A DNA stretch of 51,520 nt, taken from Bacteroidota bacterium. Lineage in GTDB: Bacteria > Bacteroidota > Bacteroidia > Chitinophagales > Chitinophagaceae. Under the pieces are notes generated by a model, which was given only the letters and a program-made list of their open reading frames with translations, made no database searches and had not been told where the DNA came from. A program made the position numbers and the translations under genes. Location: the NCBI GenBank assembly GCA_024640225.1, contig JAHEFK010000009.1, forward strand, positions 1-51,520. Reading direction: 5' to 3'. This document shows, one piece after another, positions 27,801-35,958 of the stretch (its first letter is position 1; each line of letters begins with the position of its first letter).

Positions 27801-29872
27801 AATGGATTAATAATGGATCTATAGTTGCTGGTCAAACAAGTTCTTCTTATACAGTAGGTAATGCGGTATTGTCTGCCGTTAATATTTCAAATGTTTATGT
27901 AAAAGTTACTAATACGCTTACCGGATGTGTAGATTCCTCTGTAAATACAGTGGTTACCGTAGGGGTGGCACCTCCAGCTTCTATAAGTCAACCCGATACA
28001 GTTAATGCTTGCGCAGGTATTCCTTATACATTAAATGCCAACGCTGGTCCAGGATTAACTTATGAGTGGTATTTAAATGGAACTTTAATTCCAGGTGCTA
28101 CTTCGGCAAATTATATTCCTACTGCCACAGGTTCTTATCAAGTTAGAGTATATTCAAGTCCTTCTTGTTATGGCCTCTCTAATAGTGTGTATTTTATTAT
28201 AAACGCGTTGCCTCCAGCAACGATTACTTCTACTAGTGGTAGCTTTGCTGTTTGTCAATTAGATACCCTAACAATGAATGCTAATACGGGTTTAGGTTAT
28301 ACTTATCAATGGAAGATAAACGGATCGGCAATCGCAGGTGCTAGTGCGGCTACCTTTAAAACAGGCAGTGCAGGTAACTATTCGGTGATTGTTACGAGTA
28401 TCTATGGTTGTCCAAAAGAATCTAATCCAGTTGCTGTTATAGTAAATCCGTTGCCAACGGCATCGGTTACGCCTACAGCTGCGCAAAATTTATGTACAGG
28501 TACTTCCGGTACTTTATATGCTAATACGGGTGCTAATTTATCTTATCAATGGAAATTGAATAATGCAAATTTAGTAGGTCAAACAAATGCAACGATTACT
28601 TCCAACTTAGGAGGTAACTATACCGTTCAAGTTACCAATACGATAACAGGTTGTAATAATACATCTACGCCACCGGTGGCATTTATATTAAAACCAATTC
28701 CGGTAGCAGTAGCAACACCATTAACTGGTACCTCTTTCTGTCAAGGTAATAGCACCGTAATTTCTGCAACTTCTACTTTCGGAAATACCTATCAGTGGTA
28801 TATGAATGGTAATATTATTCCAGGTGCTACAGCGGCTACTTATTCCGCGTCTCAAGCAGGTTCTTATACCGTGCTTATTCAACGTGATGGCTGTACGAAT
28901 ACATCCAATGCAATTGTTACTTCTGTTTTACCTTATATTAATCCAGTAGCAGTTGCAATAGGCAATACGCAAATTTGTAATGGGGATTCTGTGACCCTTT
29001 ATACCCAAGCGGGAACCAACTATAGCTATCAATGGTATAGAAATGGAACAATAATAGCAGGTGCAACAAATGCTGTTTACAAAGCAGCATTGCCTGGTGC
29101 ATACGCTGTTGCTGTGTCATATAACGGGTTGTGTAGTCAAACTTCAAATGCTATTCAAATAAATGTTGCTCCTGCTATCAATGCAAATTTAGCAAGTCCT
29201 TATACCGGGCCAATTGTTAGATTCTGTCCAAACACAATCAATAAATTGGAAGTTCAAGTACAGGCGCCTAATATGACGTATCAATGGTATTATAATGGCT
29301 ATACGTTGCCTGGTGCTATAGGGCCAAGCTTGTATATCACTCAAGCAGGTTCTTACTACGTTAGATTAACTAATAATATAGGTTGCTCTGCAAATTCAAT
29401 AATTGCAAATGTCAGCTACTTTGTTCCTGCAAATCCAATAATTACTCAAAATGGATTGACATTAGGTACAAGCACATATGCTACGTATCAATGGTACTTA
29501 AATGGGGTAGCTATACCTGGTGCAACAACGCAATTTATTTCGATTAATGAAGATGGAGATTACCAAGTAGAAGTTAAAGATGCTAATGGTTGCTATGTTA
29601 AATCAGTTCCGTTTAAAACACCTGCCTTAAGTGTTGGTGCTGTTTACAGTTCTGTTTTAATTAATGTATATCCAAATCCTTTTAATGAGGAAATCAAAAT
29701 TGAAGCTTCTAAGAAAGTGCAAGTTTCAATTGTAGATATCACAGGAAAAGTAGTAGTGCCAATAACTTCAGAAACTACTATTGTTACCTCGCAATTAGCT
29801 TCTGGTCTATACTTTATGAGGATTTATACAGAAGATGGAAGTTTGATTGAAACAAGAAAATTAAATAAATAA
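24836..29872 (+). CDS. giant secreted GEVED/Ig-like repeat protein with T9SS type A sorting domain
   Basis: A 1678-residue surface or secreted protein. Residues 1-20 form a signal peptide (SFAQ). Three GEVED domains follow, with the motifs GECEDY (about 172), GETEDY (about 446) and GEAEDY (about 705), each preceded by an Asp/Asn-rich calcium-like loop (DWNQDGDF, DYNHNGTL, DWNHDGLF). About eleven Ig/PKD-like repeats run from about 722 to 1595. The last 75 residues are a T9SS type A sorting domain (NVYPNPFNEEI, ITGKVV, SGLYFMRIY). It is Thr/Ser/Asn-rich with regularly placed Cys pairs. Adhesion is likely, by analogy. A weak promoter (TTTG 24744-24747, TATCTTGA 24768-24775) and a 6-base hairpin (24787-24803) lie in front; a terminator follows. 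Confidence 0.9.
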   Translation: MKRILFSFIILCFAINPSFAQYCIPSYTAGSCGSSTNTGVADYIDGVVTTGGTVNINNTGTACCGLANNYIYYSTMGHTGVQNTVVGYTLYNTPYWSEYQYIWVDWNQDGDFLDPGEDVRNPTVSTPSGGSVTGTFTIPLTATPGTTRMRVRNIYATVGGNPCTTYTFGECEDYNFTVVAAIPCSGIPTAGTANSTSPSVCPTATFTLSLTGSTLASGITYQWQYSAAGANTWFNLTNGVISNAQFTNATVAGATALSCTITGQVAATDYRCVVTCANSSSTAPSTVVAVASSSFLNCYCNSTSTSTLYQDITNFTLSTINNNTSCNTIAPGLNSNAGMYSNFISSVAAANVTQTYSYPLSITISNCYTLTNVNITKVYIDYNHNGTLTDPGEEVYVSPTTYLGGHTETGSITIPAAALTGNTLMRVVNTSTSNFAAVTPCGTYTYGETEDYVINISAPVPCTGAPTPAVIAGPASACTGAAFTLSSTGASTAFGVSHQWQSSPNCTTGPWTNITGATNTTLVVAAGITTATCYRLVSTCSYSNLSSNSNTVSVSLTPPTSCFCVPTYAVGGGGDIIANVAIGTWNNNTTSNGNPSPYYVNYVPQQPTPIAIPNVAASTTFNLVISFGSDVNQFSGAWVDWNHDGLFATTEYFTTGTNAGAYGSVTIPIPVPTTALPGNTRLRIRGGDDQPMTAAQACGPSNSMFGEAEDYFINVVPPPPVPTITGNSNICQGSSLILTASSSVAGAAFAWTGPNGFTATTAAITIPNFQTVNAGVYTVTVTVAGLSNSNSVSVACLPIPINTITASGPLTFCQGNFISLSVPASTGASYTWVQNGSPIVGLNSNILNVATSGTYNVDITGSNGCTISSVISTVVVNPLPNAVLTPAGPTSVCKPLTVPMSVSTGSGYAYVWKKNGVNITGATSATYNAAQSATYSVVVTDVNGCTATSNNSVVNIDTTLTGITLSGPTSFCTGFVTMQATTNPNYTYQWINNGSIVAGQTSSSYTVGNAVLSAVNISNVYVKVTNTLTGCVDSSVNTVVTVGVAPPASISQPDTVNACAGIPYTLNANAGPGLTYEWYLNGTLIPGATSANYIPTATGSYQVRVYSSPSCYGLSNSVYFIINALPPATITSTSGSFAVCQLDTLTMNANTGLGYTYQWKINGSAIAGASAATFKTGSAGNYSVIVTSIYGCPKESNPVAVIVNPLPTASVTPTAAQNLCTGTSGTLYANTGANLSYQWKLNNANLVGQTNATITSNLGGNYTVQVTNTITGCNNTSTPPVAFILKPIPVAVATPLTGTSFCQGNSTVISATSTFGNTYQWYMNGNIIPGATAATYSASQAGSYTVLIQRDGCTNTSNAIVTSVLPYINPVAVAIGNTQICNGDSVTLYTQAGTNYSYQWYRNGTIIAGATNAVYKAALPGAYAVAVSYNGLCSQTSNAIQINVAPAINANLASPYTGPIVRFCPNTINKLEVQVQAPNMTYQWYYNGYTLPGAIGPSLYITQAGSYYVRLTNNIGCSANSIIANVSYFVPANPIITQNGLTLGTSTYATYQWYLNGVAIPGATTQFISINEDGDYQVEVKDANGCYVKSVPFKTPALSVGAVYSSVLINVYPNPFNEEIKIEASKKVQVSIVDITGKVVVPITSETTIVTSQLASGLYFMRIYTEDGSLIETRKLNK
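27000..29620 (+). repeat. array of about eleven Ig/PKD-like repeats within the GEVED protein
   Basis: Repeats of about 80-90 residues, each with an early Cys (CxGxxVxL), a central YxWxxNGxxIxGAT and a terminal GxYxVxVTxxxGC. The 9-mer TATCAATGG, coding for YQW, recurs at about 25497, 27797, 28305, 28543, 29027, 29279 and 29487, one of these lying before the array. Copies have diverged at DNA level, so the array is old rather than a fresh expansion. Confidence 0.8.
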
Positions 29873-29887
29873 TAAATTATTAATTTG

Positions 29888-29915
29888 AAAAGCGGGGTAG
29901 TTTAACCCCGCTTTT
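29888..29915 (+). terminator. rho-independent terminator after the GEVED gene
   Basis: Stem AGCGGGGT (29891-29898) / ACCCCGCT (29905-29912), loop of six bases, extended by A and T runs, then T residues to 29918. Confidence 0.85.
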
Positions 29916-29994
29916 TTTATTTAACGACCGTATAACATTTTTAAAAATAATCATATCAAAAAAAACAAATAATTTTATAAAAAATTCTATACCC

Positions 29995-30873
29995 ATGAAA
30001 AAAATAGCCCTTATATGTAGTCTGTCTGTAGTGAGTCTTAGTTCTTGTATTATAGTGCATGTGCCAGTAGCTATGCCGCACGCTGAAGACTCTTCTTTTA
30101 GTATGATCGACCCGCACGATACTTTAAAATCGCATGTCAATTGTTCGCATGGAGGATTTCATTTTGTTAGCGTTTTGCCATCGGGCCAATATGCGCGTAT
30201 AGCACCCAAAATGGGCTTTGGTTTTGATGTGGAAGGGTATTCTAAAAACCTAACGCCGAAGCATAAAATGGCTACTTATTTAGGTGGTGATTTAATGGTT
30301 GCTTGGAAAGATAAAACCGATAAAACATTCGTAGACGTAGTAGGCTATCCTATGAAAGGGCATACCTATTTAGAAAACACGTTAGTTGCTACACATTTTA
30401 ATGCCCGTTTTGAGCTCAATAAAAAGAAATTTAGACCTTATATCTTAGGTTCTTTGGGCTGGTTAGGTTTTAGTACTGATCAGATGTTGAATGTAAACAA
30501 TAGAACTAATTCTACCAATTCAATTATGATGGGTACCTTCAATAAGAGTGTTAATTTAGGTTTTAGATATTTCATTGAAAAACAGGTAGCATTAGATGTT
30601 AGAGTTGGATTTAATATGCCTACAAAAACAAGTTTGAGTGATATTCAAACAGCTATTTATGATTCAGTAAGTACTCAATACATTACACAAGACATTTCAA
30701 TGAATCCTTCCTTTTTTTCAATTAAAGTCGGCTTGTTATTTTGTTTTGGGAAAAGCAAGTCAACTTCTAATAATACGTATTATCATAGTTCTACTTATTA
30801 CCCATCTAATACTAACACGCCTTCATATAGTACTCCAAAAATAAGACCTGCAACACCAATAATGAGAAATTAA
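29995..30873 (+). CDS. putative outer-membrane beta-barrel-like lipoprotein
   Basis: A 292-residue protein without a recognised family. The N-terminus is a signal peptide with lipobox LSSC (Cys18). The body alternates hydrophobic and polar residues with recurring aromatic-Gly turns (PKMGFGFDVEGY, YLGGDLMVAW, LGSLGWLGF, VNLGFRYFI, DVRVGFNMP, IKVGLLFCFG), as in small outer-membrane barrels of the OmpA/OmpW-like type. The last 40 residues are a Ser/Thr/Tyr/Pro-rich tail. It may be a lipidated barrel or a lipoprotein with a barrel-like sandwich. It is monocistronic, flanked by terminators. Confidence 0.65.
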   Translation: MKKIALICSLSVVSLSSCIIVHVPVAMPHAEDSSFSMIDPHDTLKSHVNCSHGGFHFVSVLPSGQYARIAPKMGFGFDVEGYSKNLTPKHKMATYLGGDLMVAWKDKTDKTFVDVVGYPMKGHTYLENTLVATHFNARFELNKKKFRPYILGSLGWLGFSTDQMLNVNNRTNSTNSIMMGTFNKSVNLGFRYFIEKQVALDVRVGFNMPTKTSLSDIQTAIYDSVSTQYITQDISMNPSFFSIKVGLLFCFGKSKSTSNNTYYHSSTYYPSNTNTPSYSTPKIRPATPIMRN

Positions 30874-30890
30874 ACGTATAAGTAATGAAT

Positions 30891-30924
30891 AAAAAAAAGA
30901 TGGACATAGTCCATCTTTTTTTTT
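30891..30924. terminator. bidirectional hairpin terminator
   Basis: GATGGAC (30899-30905), loop ATA, GTCCATC (30909-30915), lengthened by an A8 run before it and a T9 run after it. It ends the lipoprotein transcript and, being symmetric, can also work on the minus strand. Confidence 0.8.
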
Positions 30925-30992
30925 ATTAGCGCATATTTCTTTGAAGCGGTTTTGGTTATAAAGTATGCATAAAACAATCAAATAAACTATAT

Positions 30993-31027
30993 AAAAAAAG
31001 GTGGAAGCAACGCTTCCACCTTTTTTT
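30993..31027. terminator. bidirectional hairpin terminator after the Oar-like receptor
   Basis: GGTGGAAGC (31000-31008), loop AAC, GCTTCCACC (31012-31020), with A7 before and T7 after. On the minus strand it lies just after the receptor stop at 31046. Confidence 0.8.
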
Positions 31028-31045
31028 GTTTATAAGCAATGAGCA

Positions 31046-34000
31046 TTAGAAAGAATAACGTAATCCTAATTGTAATCCCCATACAGATGAGTTGGTATAT
31101 GCGTTTCTAAATGTAGAAGTTGGCAATACACTCATACCGGTAGCTCTGTCAACAGTAGTGTTTAGTTGATACGTTGCAGTACCTGTAGTTGCATTTACAG
31201 TTGGTTTAAGTAATGCGCCATTGTTGATGTTCAACTCTTGGTAAATACCCCAATTTTTATTGATTAAATTTAACGCATTCAACACGTCAGCACTAAATTG
31301 AATAGTATGTTTTTTACCATTAACTTGAATGTTGAAATCTTGAAGTAAACGTAAGTCTAAACGATGATACCAAGGATATTTAGCACCATTTTTATCAGCA
31401 ATACCACCTTTGTGTGTGCTTAAGTAGTTGTCTTGATCCATATATTTTTGGAATGCTTCCATTTGATCTTGTTTGCTGAATAAAACAACACCACTTGTGT
31501 TTGTAATATCCGTAAACGTTAAATCAGAAGCTTTATTTGGAACATAGATTAAGTCAGCATTAGAATTGTCGCCATTAATATCTGCTGAATAAATATAAGA
31601 GAATCTACCTTGTGTAGCACCTTCATAGAATGCAGAAATAGTAGTAGAGGTTAATTTATTCCAATTGATTTTTTTAGAGATACTAGCAATAATTCTGTGT
31701 GGAACACAATATTGAGAAATACCCAATACTTGAGCATTTGGAGTAGAAGCATTCGCTACAGATTGCCATGCAGATATTGCACGAGAACCAGGATTGTTGC
31801 TCACGTCTGATACACTTGAACCTGTATAAGCTGCCATTACATAAACGCCATTCGCAAAATTCTTTTGAATTTGAGTAGTGAATATAAAGCCTTCACCTTT
31901 GTTAGTATTAGACAATACGGTAACGTTATCAGTAGCTGTATTGAATTTACGAACAGTTGAGCTTGCATAGTATGGACGAGTTGAATTACCTTCCGTTAAT
32001 ACTCTTGTAGTATTATTTAAGTTAGCATCAAATTGGAATATGGCATTGATATCTTTGTTATAGATTGCTTCTAAAGTTAAGATATAGTTGTTTTTCAATT
32101 TGATATCAGTCGCTACATTTAAACGGATGATTTGTGGCATTTTGAAATTAGGATCTACTAATGCTAAACCAGATGTAGGTAATAATCTTCCTGGTGTTGT
32201 TGGGAACCAAGTTGGGTTATTAGTTTTAATTTGGTTTACATCAGCTACCAATGGAATGCTATTTAAACGAGTAGTGTCGGTAATAGTTACGAGGCTTAAT
32301 AAGGTTCCTGTACTACCTGGTTGGTTTGTAAACCAAACGAAAGGAACACGACCACTGAATGCTCCTACACCGCCACGAACTTGTAAGCTTCTGTCTCCAT
32401 TAACATCCCAGTTAAATCCAAGTCTTGGATTGATGGTTGCTGGAGTAGTAGGCCACATGCCAGATTTGTAGGTTGTTGGTTTGCCATCCATGTTTAATAA
32501 TCTTAGCGTATCTACAAATGGATTGTTGGTGATTTCGTTTTTGTAGAAAGGTTTGTCGATACGAACCCCTGCAGTTAACACTAAACGATCAGTAACATTT
32601 ACTTTGTCTTGGATATAAGCACTACCCATACCAATGTTTAATTTTACATATGGATCTTGGCCATCATTTGCATAGCAATAAGAGAATGCTAATGGGCGTT
32701 TGCCAGCTAAGAAATCAGCTGTAGAATTATATTGATAGTATCCTGTTCCAGCACCATTCAAGAAGCTGTTTCCAAAAGTCATATAGTCATAAGCAATACC
32801 AGCTACAATAGTGTGTTTGCCAGTTTTATAGGTTAAATTGTCGATGAAAGTACCTACTGTATTTTTTACATCATTTTTGTATGTAAATAATTCATAACCT
32901 GCACTGATATAGTTTGCACCACTTTTTAAGATATCAATGAAAGGGAAGATATCACTGTTAGAAGTACGTTGGTCGCGAATTTCAGTATAAGTAGCTAATA
33001 ATTGATTGCTTAATTTACTTCCGAATTTAGAATTCAATTCAGCAGCTAGGTTTTTAACGGTGTTTTTAAATCCATAGTTTGAATTGTCATACGTTAAAGC
33101 GGTATTAGAAATACGGTTGTTTGAACGACGTGTTACGCCAGAAGGAACAGATGTACCGTTAACCGATTGATTGTTTTCTGATGTTACCGTATTGAAACTG
33201 ATATTAAATTTGTGATTCTTGTTGATGTTATAATCTAAACGAACTAATGCTTTCGTATTTCTAGATCCCCATTCTTCTGCATAACCTTGGTAAGCGCCGG
33301 TATTATAACCGTAGTTGTTTTTCAAGAAATTAGAAACAGCAATTAAATCAGTTTCTAAAACAGAAGTTTGGTTAGGATTACCAGTTGCTGTTCCAGGATT
33401 AGCAATTTGAGGAATTTGAGGAGTGATTGTTGATTCTTTTTCGAAGTTCACGAAATAGAATAATTTGTTTTTCTTGATAGCACCACCTAATCTAAAACCA
33501 GTAATTTTCTTAGTAGAAGCTAATGGATCTGGTAATGTGTAATCTGCTATTTTTTTACCATTATAATTTTGGTTACGGTAGAAGCCATATACTGATCCAG
33601 TTAGGGTATTGTTACCACTTCTTGTTACTGCATTAATATTAGCACCCGTAAAGTTGCTTTGGCGAATATCATAAGGAGCAATATTTACTTGAATTTCTTC
33701 AATCGCATCTAAAGAGATTGGTTGCGCATCACCACCTGGTAAATTGCTTGAAGAAACACCAAAGTTGTTGTTGAAGTTAGCACCATTGATTTGGATATTG
33801 TTATAACGACCATCTCTACCACCAAATGAGTTACCGCCACCACCTTGAGGAGTTAAACGTGTAAAGTCATTGATAGAACGACTGATAGTAGGTAAAGTAG
33901 AAATTTGACCTAATCCAATGTTTGTTGATGCACCTGTACGTTGGTTATTTAAAATTGGATTGCGACTTGTAGTTTTTACCGTTACATTTCCAAGCTCTTT

Positions 34001-34336
34001 TCCACCATCTGCCATACGAGCATTTAAGCGATAGGCTTCGCCTAACGTAATGTAGATGTTGTCGAATACTTGTGTCTCATATCCAATGTAAGAAATTTCA
34101 ACCTTGTACGGACCGCCAATGCGAAGACCATCTAAGTCAAAACTACCATTGTCTTGGGAACTAGTTCCGTATACAGAACCGGAAGGCAAATGCGTTGCTT
34201 TTACTGATGCACCAGGAAGACCTACGTTTTTTTGGTCTTTAACCATACCGGTCAAATTACCAGAGGTAACCTGTGCAAAAGCTTGCAAACTTACAAAGGC
34301 TATAAGCATAGCCAAAATGCTGATTTTTTTAAGCAT
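31046..34336 (-). CDS. Oar-like TonB-dependent outer-membrane receptor
   Basis: A 1096-residue receptor of the Oar/TonB-dependent type. The signal peptide (1-21, QAFAQ) precedes a carboxypeptidase regulatory-like domain (about 25-110; LTGMVKDQKNVGLPGASV). The plug (about 130-260) contains GGRDGRYNNIQINGANFNN and SLDAIEEIQV, typical of Oar proteins. A large barrel ends with SVWGLQLGLRYSF. Oar of Myxococcus is needed for outer-membrane protein or signal export; in Bacteroidota such proteins are abundant and their ligands are unknown. It is monocistronic and ends at the hairpin at 30993. Confidence 0.92.
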   Translation of the reverse strand: MLKKISILAMLIAFVSLQAFAQVTSGNLTGMVKDQKNVGLPGASVKATHLPSGSVYGTSSQDNGSFDLDGLRIGGPYKVEISYIGYETQVFDNIYITLGEAYRLNARMADGGKELGNVTVKTTSRNPILNNQRTGASTNIGLGQISTLPTISRSINDFTRLTPQGGGGNSFGGRDGRYNNIQINGANFNNNFGVSSSNLPGGDAQPISLDAIEEIQVNIAPYDIRQSNFTGANINAVTRSGNNTLTGSVYGFYRNQNYNGKKIADYTLPDPLASTKKITGFRLGGAIKKNKLFYFVNFEKESTITPQIPQIANPGTATGNPNQTSVLETDLIAVSNFLKNNYGYNTGAYQGYAEEWGSRNTKALVRLDYNINKNHKFNISFNTVTSENNQSVNGTSVPSGVTRRSNNRISNTALTYDNSNYGFKNTVKNLAAELNSKFGSKLSNQLLATYTEIRDQRTSNSDIFPFIDILKSGANYISAGYELFTYKNDVKNTVGTFIDNLTYKTGKHTIVAGIAYDYMTFGNSFLNGAGTGYYQYNSTADFLAGKRPLAFSYCYANDGQDPYVKLNIGMGSAYIQDKVNVTDRLVLTAGVRIDKPFYKNEITNNPFVDTLRLLNMDGKPTTYKSGMWPTTPATINPRLGFNWDVNGDRSLQVRGGVGAFSGRVPFVWFTNQPGSTGTLLSLVTITDTTRLNSIPLVADVNQIKTNNPTWFPTTPGRLLPTSGLALVDPNFKMPQIIRLNVATDIKLKNNYILTLEAIYNKDINAIFQFDANLNNTTRVLTEGNSTRPYYASSTVRKFNTATDNVTVLSNTNKGEGFIFTTQIQKNFANGVYVMAAYTGSSVSDVSNNPGSRAISAWQSVANASTPNAQVLGISQYCVPHRIIASISKKINWNKLTSTTISAFYEGATQGRFSYIYSADINGDNSNADLIYVPNKASDLTFTDITNTSGVVLFSKQDQMEAFQKYMDQDNYLSTHKGGIADKNGAKYPWYHRLDLRLLQDFNIQVNGKKHTIQFSADVLNALNLINKNWGIYQELNINNGALLKPTVNATTGTATYQLNTTVDRATGMSVLPTSTFRNAYTNSSVWGLQLGLRYSF

Positions 34337-34527
34337 AAATTAGAGTTTAGTTTGGGTGCAAAATTCGCTATTTTTTTTAACAAATCCATGTCTTCCCCTT
34401 AACTTTATTGTAACTTAATAGTAATTTAATGTGGATATATTGTTATTATTTTAATTTATTGAGGATAATCATATTTTGTTTGATGTTATAACCATGAAAA
34501 TCAATTACTTTTATACAAAATATTAGT

Positions 34528-35928
34528 ATGCATATTAGTTTTCATGGTGCTGCCCAAACCGTTACGGGGTCTAAACATATTTTACATTTAAATAATGGAA
34601 GGAAAATACTGCTAGACTGTGGTATGTTTCAAGGATTAGGTAAGGATACGTTAAGGTTAAATCAAGAATGGGGTTTTGAGCCATCCTCAATTTCAATGGT
34701 GCTTTTAAGTCACGCTCATATTGATCATTCAGGCTTATTACCAAAATTGGTTAAAGACGGCTTCCGGGGTAAAATCTACTGCACACCCGCTACTTTAGAT
34801 TTAGTAAAAATAATGCTAACTGATAGTGCGCATATTCAAGAGAATGATGTAAAGCATATTAATAAGCGTCGATTAAGAGATGAGCGCCCTTTGGTATCAC
34901 CGCTATATACTATTGAAGATGCAGAAAAAGTATTCGAGTATTTGGTGCCCTTAAAATATGATGAAAAACTACAAATTGACGATCAAATTGCGATTCTATT
35001 TTCTGATGGTGGCCATATTCTAGGAAGCGCTGCTATCAATATAGAAATAAAGGAGGATGCACACACTAGATCCATTTGTTTTAGTGGCGATGTTGGTCGG
35101 TACAGAGATATGATATTGAGAGCACCTGAGCGCTTTCCACAAGCAGACACTATTATTATGGAGGCTACGTATGGAAATAAACTGCACGAAGAGCATGTGC
35201 CATCAGTAGAGCGATTTCTAGATATTCTAACAACAACCTGTATTAAGAAAAAAGGTAAATTAATTATACCTGCTTTTAGTATAGGAAGAACTCAAGAGTT
35301 ATTGTATTTACTCAATCGGCTGGAGCTAGAGCATAGATTGCCGGATTTAGATTACTTTGTAGATAGTCCTTTGTCTATTCATGCTACTGAAATTATTAAG
35401 CAACACCCAGAATGTTTTAATACTCATGTTCAAGAATTATTGAAAAAAGATGATGATGTATTTGGGTTTAAAGGTTTGCATTTAATTGAGAAAGCTGAAG
35501 ATTCTATTCGCTTGAATGATTATGAAGGTCCTTGTGTGATTATATCTGCTTCTGGTATGGCTGAGGCCGGGAGGATCAAACATCATATAGCACATACTAT
35601 TGAGTCAACTAAAAATACTATTTTAATTGTAGGTTTTAGCGAGTCGCACTCACTAGCAGGAAAATTAAAATTACATCCGAAAGAAGTAAAGATATTCGGG
35701 GAGCCCTATCAAGTCAATGCAGCCATTGAAACTATCGATTCTATGAGTGCGCATGGTGATTATGAAGATTTATTGAAATGGTTGTCTTGCCAAGACATTA
35801 ATAAAGTTGACCGTTTTTTCTTAGTGCATGGTGAATATGAAAATCAGTTGGCAATGCAAAAACGATTACAACAAAAAGGATTTAAAAATGTACTCATACC
35901 TAAAATGCATGAACAGTTTAAATTATAA
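34528..35928 (+). CDS. MBL-fold beta-CASP RNA-processing-type metallohydrolase
   Basis: A 466-residue predicted exonuclease of the beta-lactamase fold, related to the CPSF-73/YSH1 group. Zinc motif HAHIDH (62-67) follows the LLDCGMFQG strand. Further motifs are DGGHILGSA, FSGDVG, a beta-CASP insert (about 200-350), and a C-terminal FxVHGExE (FFLVHGEYENQLAM). This is the predicted architecture of an RNA endo/exonuclease, but bacterial members are mostly uncharacterised. It is monocistronic, ending at a hairpin shared with kup. Confidence 0.9.
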   Translation: MHISFHGAAQTVTGSKHILHLNNGRKILLDCGMFQGLGKDTLRLNQEWGFEPSSISMVLLSHAHIDHSGLLPKLVKDGFRGKIYCTPATLDLVKIMLTDSAHIQENDVKHINKRRLRDERPLVSPLYTIEDAEKVFEYLVPLKYDEKLQIDDQIAILFSDGGHILGSAAINIEIKEDAHTRSICFSGDVGRYRDMILRAPERFPQADTIIMEATYGNKLHEEHVPSVERFLDILTTTCIKKKGKLIIPAFSIGRTQELLYLLNRLELEHRLPDLDYFVDSPLSIHATEIIKQHPECFNTHVQELLKKDDDVFGFKGLHLIEKAEDSIRLNDYEGPCVIISASGMAEAGRIKHHIAHTIESTKNTILIVGFSESHSLAGKLKLHPKEVKIFGEPYQVNAAIETIDSMSAHGDYEDLLKWLSCQDINKVDRFFLVHGEYENQLAMQKRLQQKGFKNVLIPKMHEQFKL

Positions 35929-35958
35929 AAAAGAGGCTCCATTTGGAGCCTCTTTTTT
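35927..35958. terminator. bidirectional terminator shared by MBL gene and kup
   Basis: AAGAGGCTCC (35931-35940), loop ATTT, GGAGCCTCTT (35945-35954), with A and T runs on either side. Its ends overlap both stop codons (35926-35928 on plus, 35957-35959 on minus), so the two convergent genes share it. Confidence 0.85.

Noticed and set aside
27000-29620. CRISPR-like or tandem DNA repeats
   Set aside because: The repeats are protein-coding, diverged at base level and have no spacer structure.
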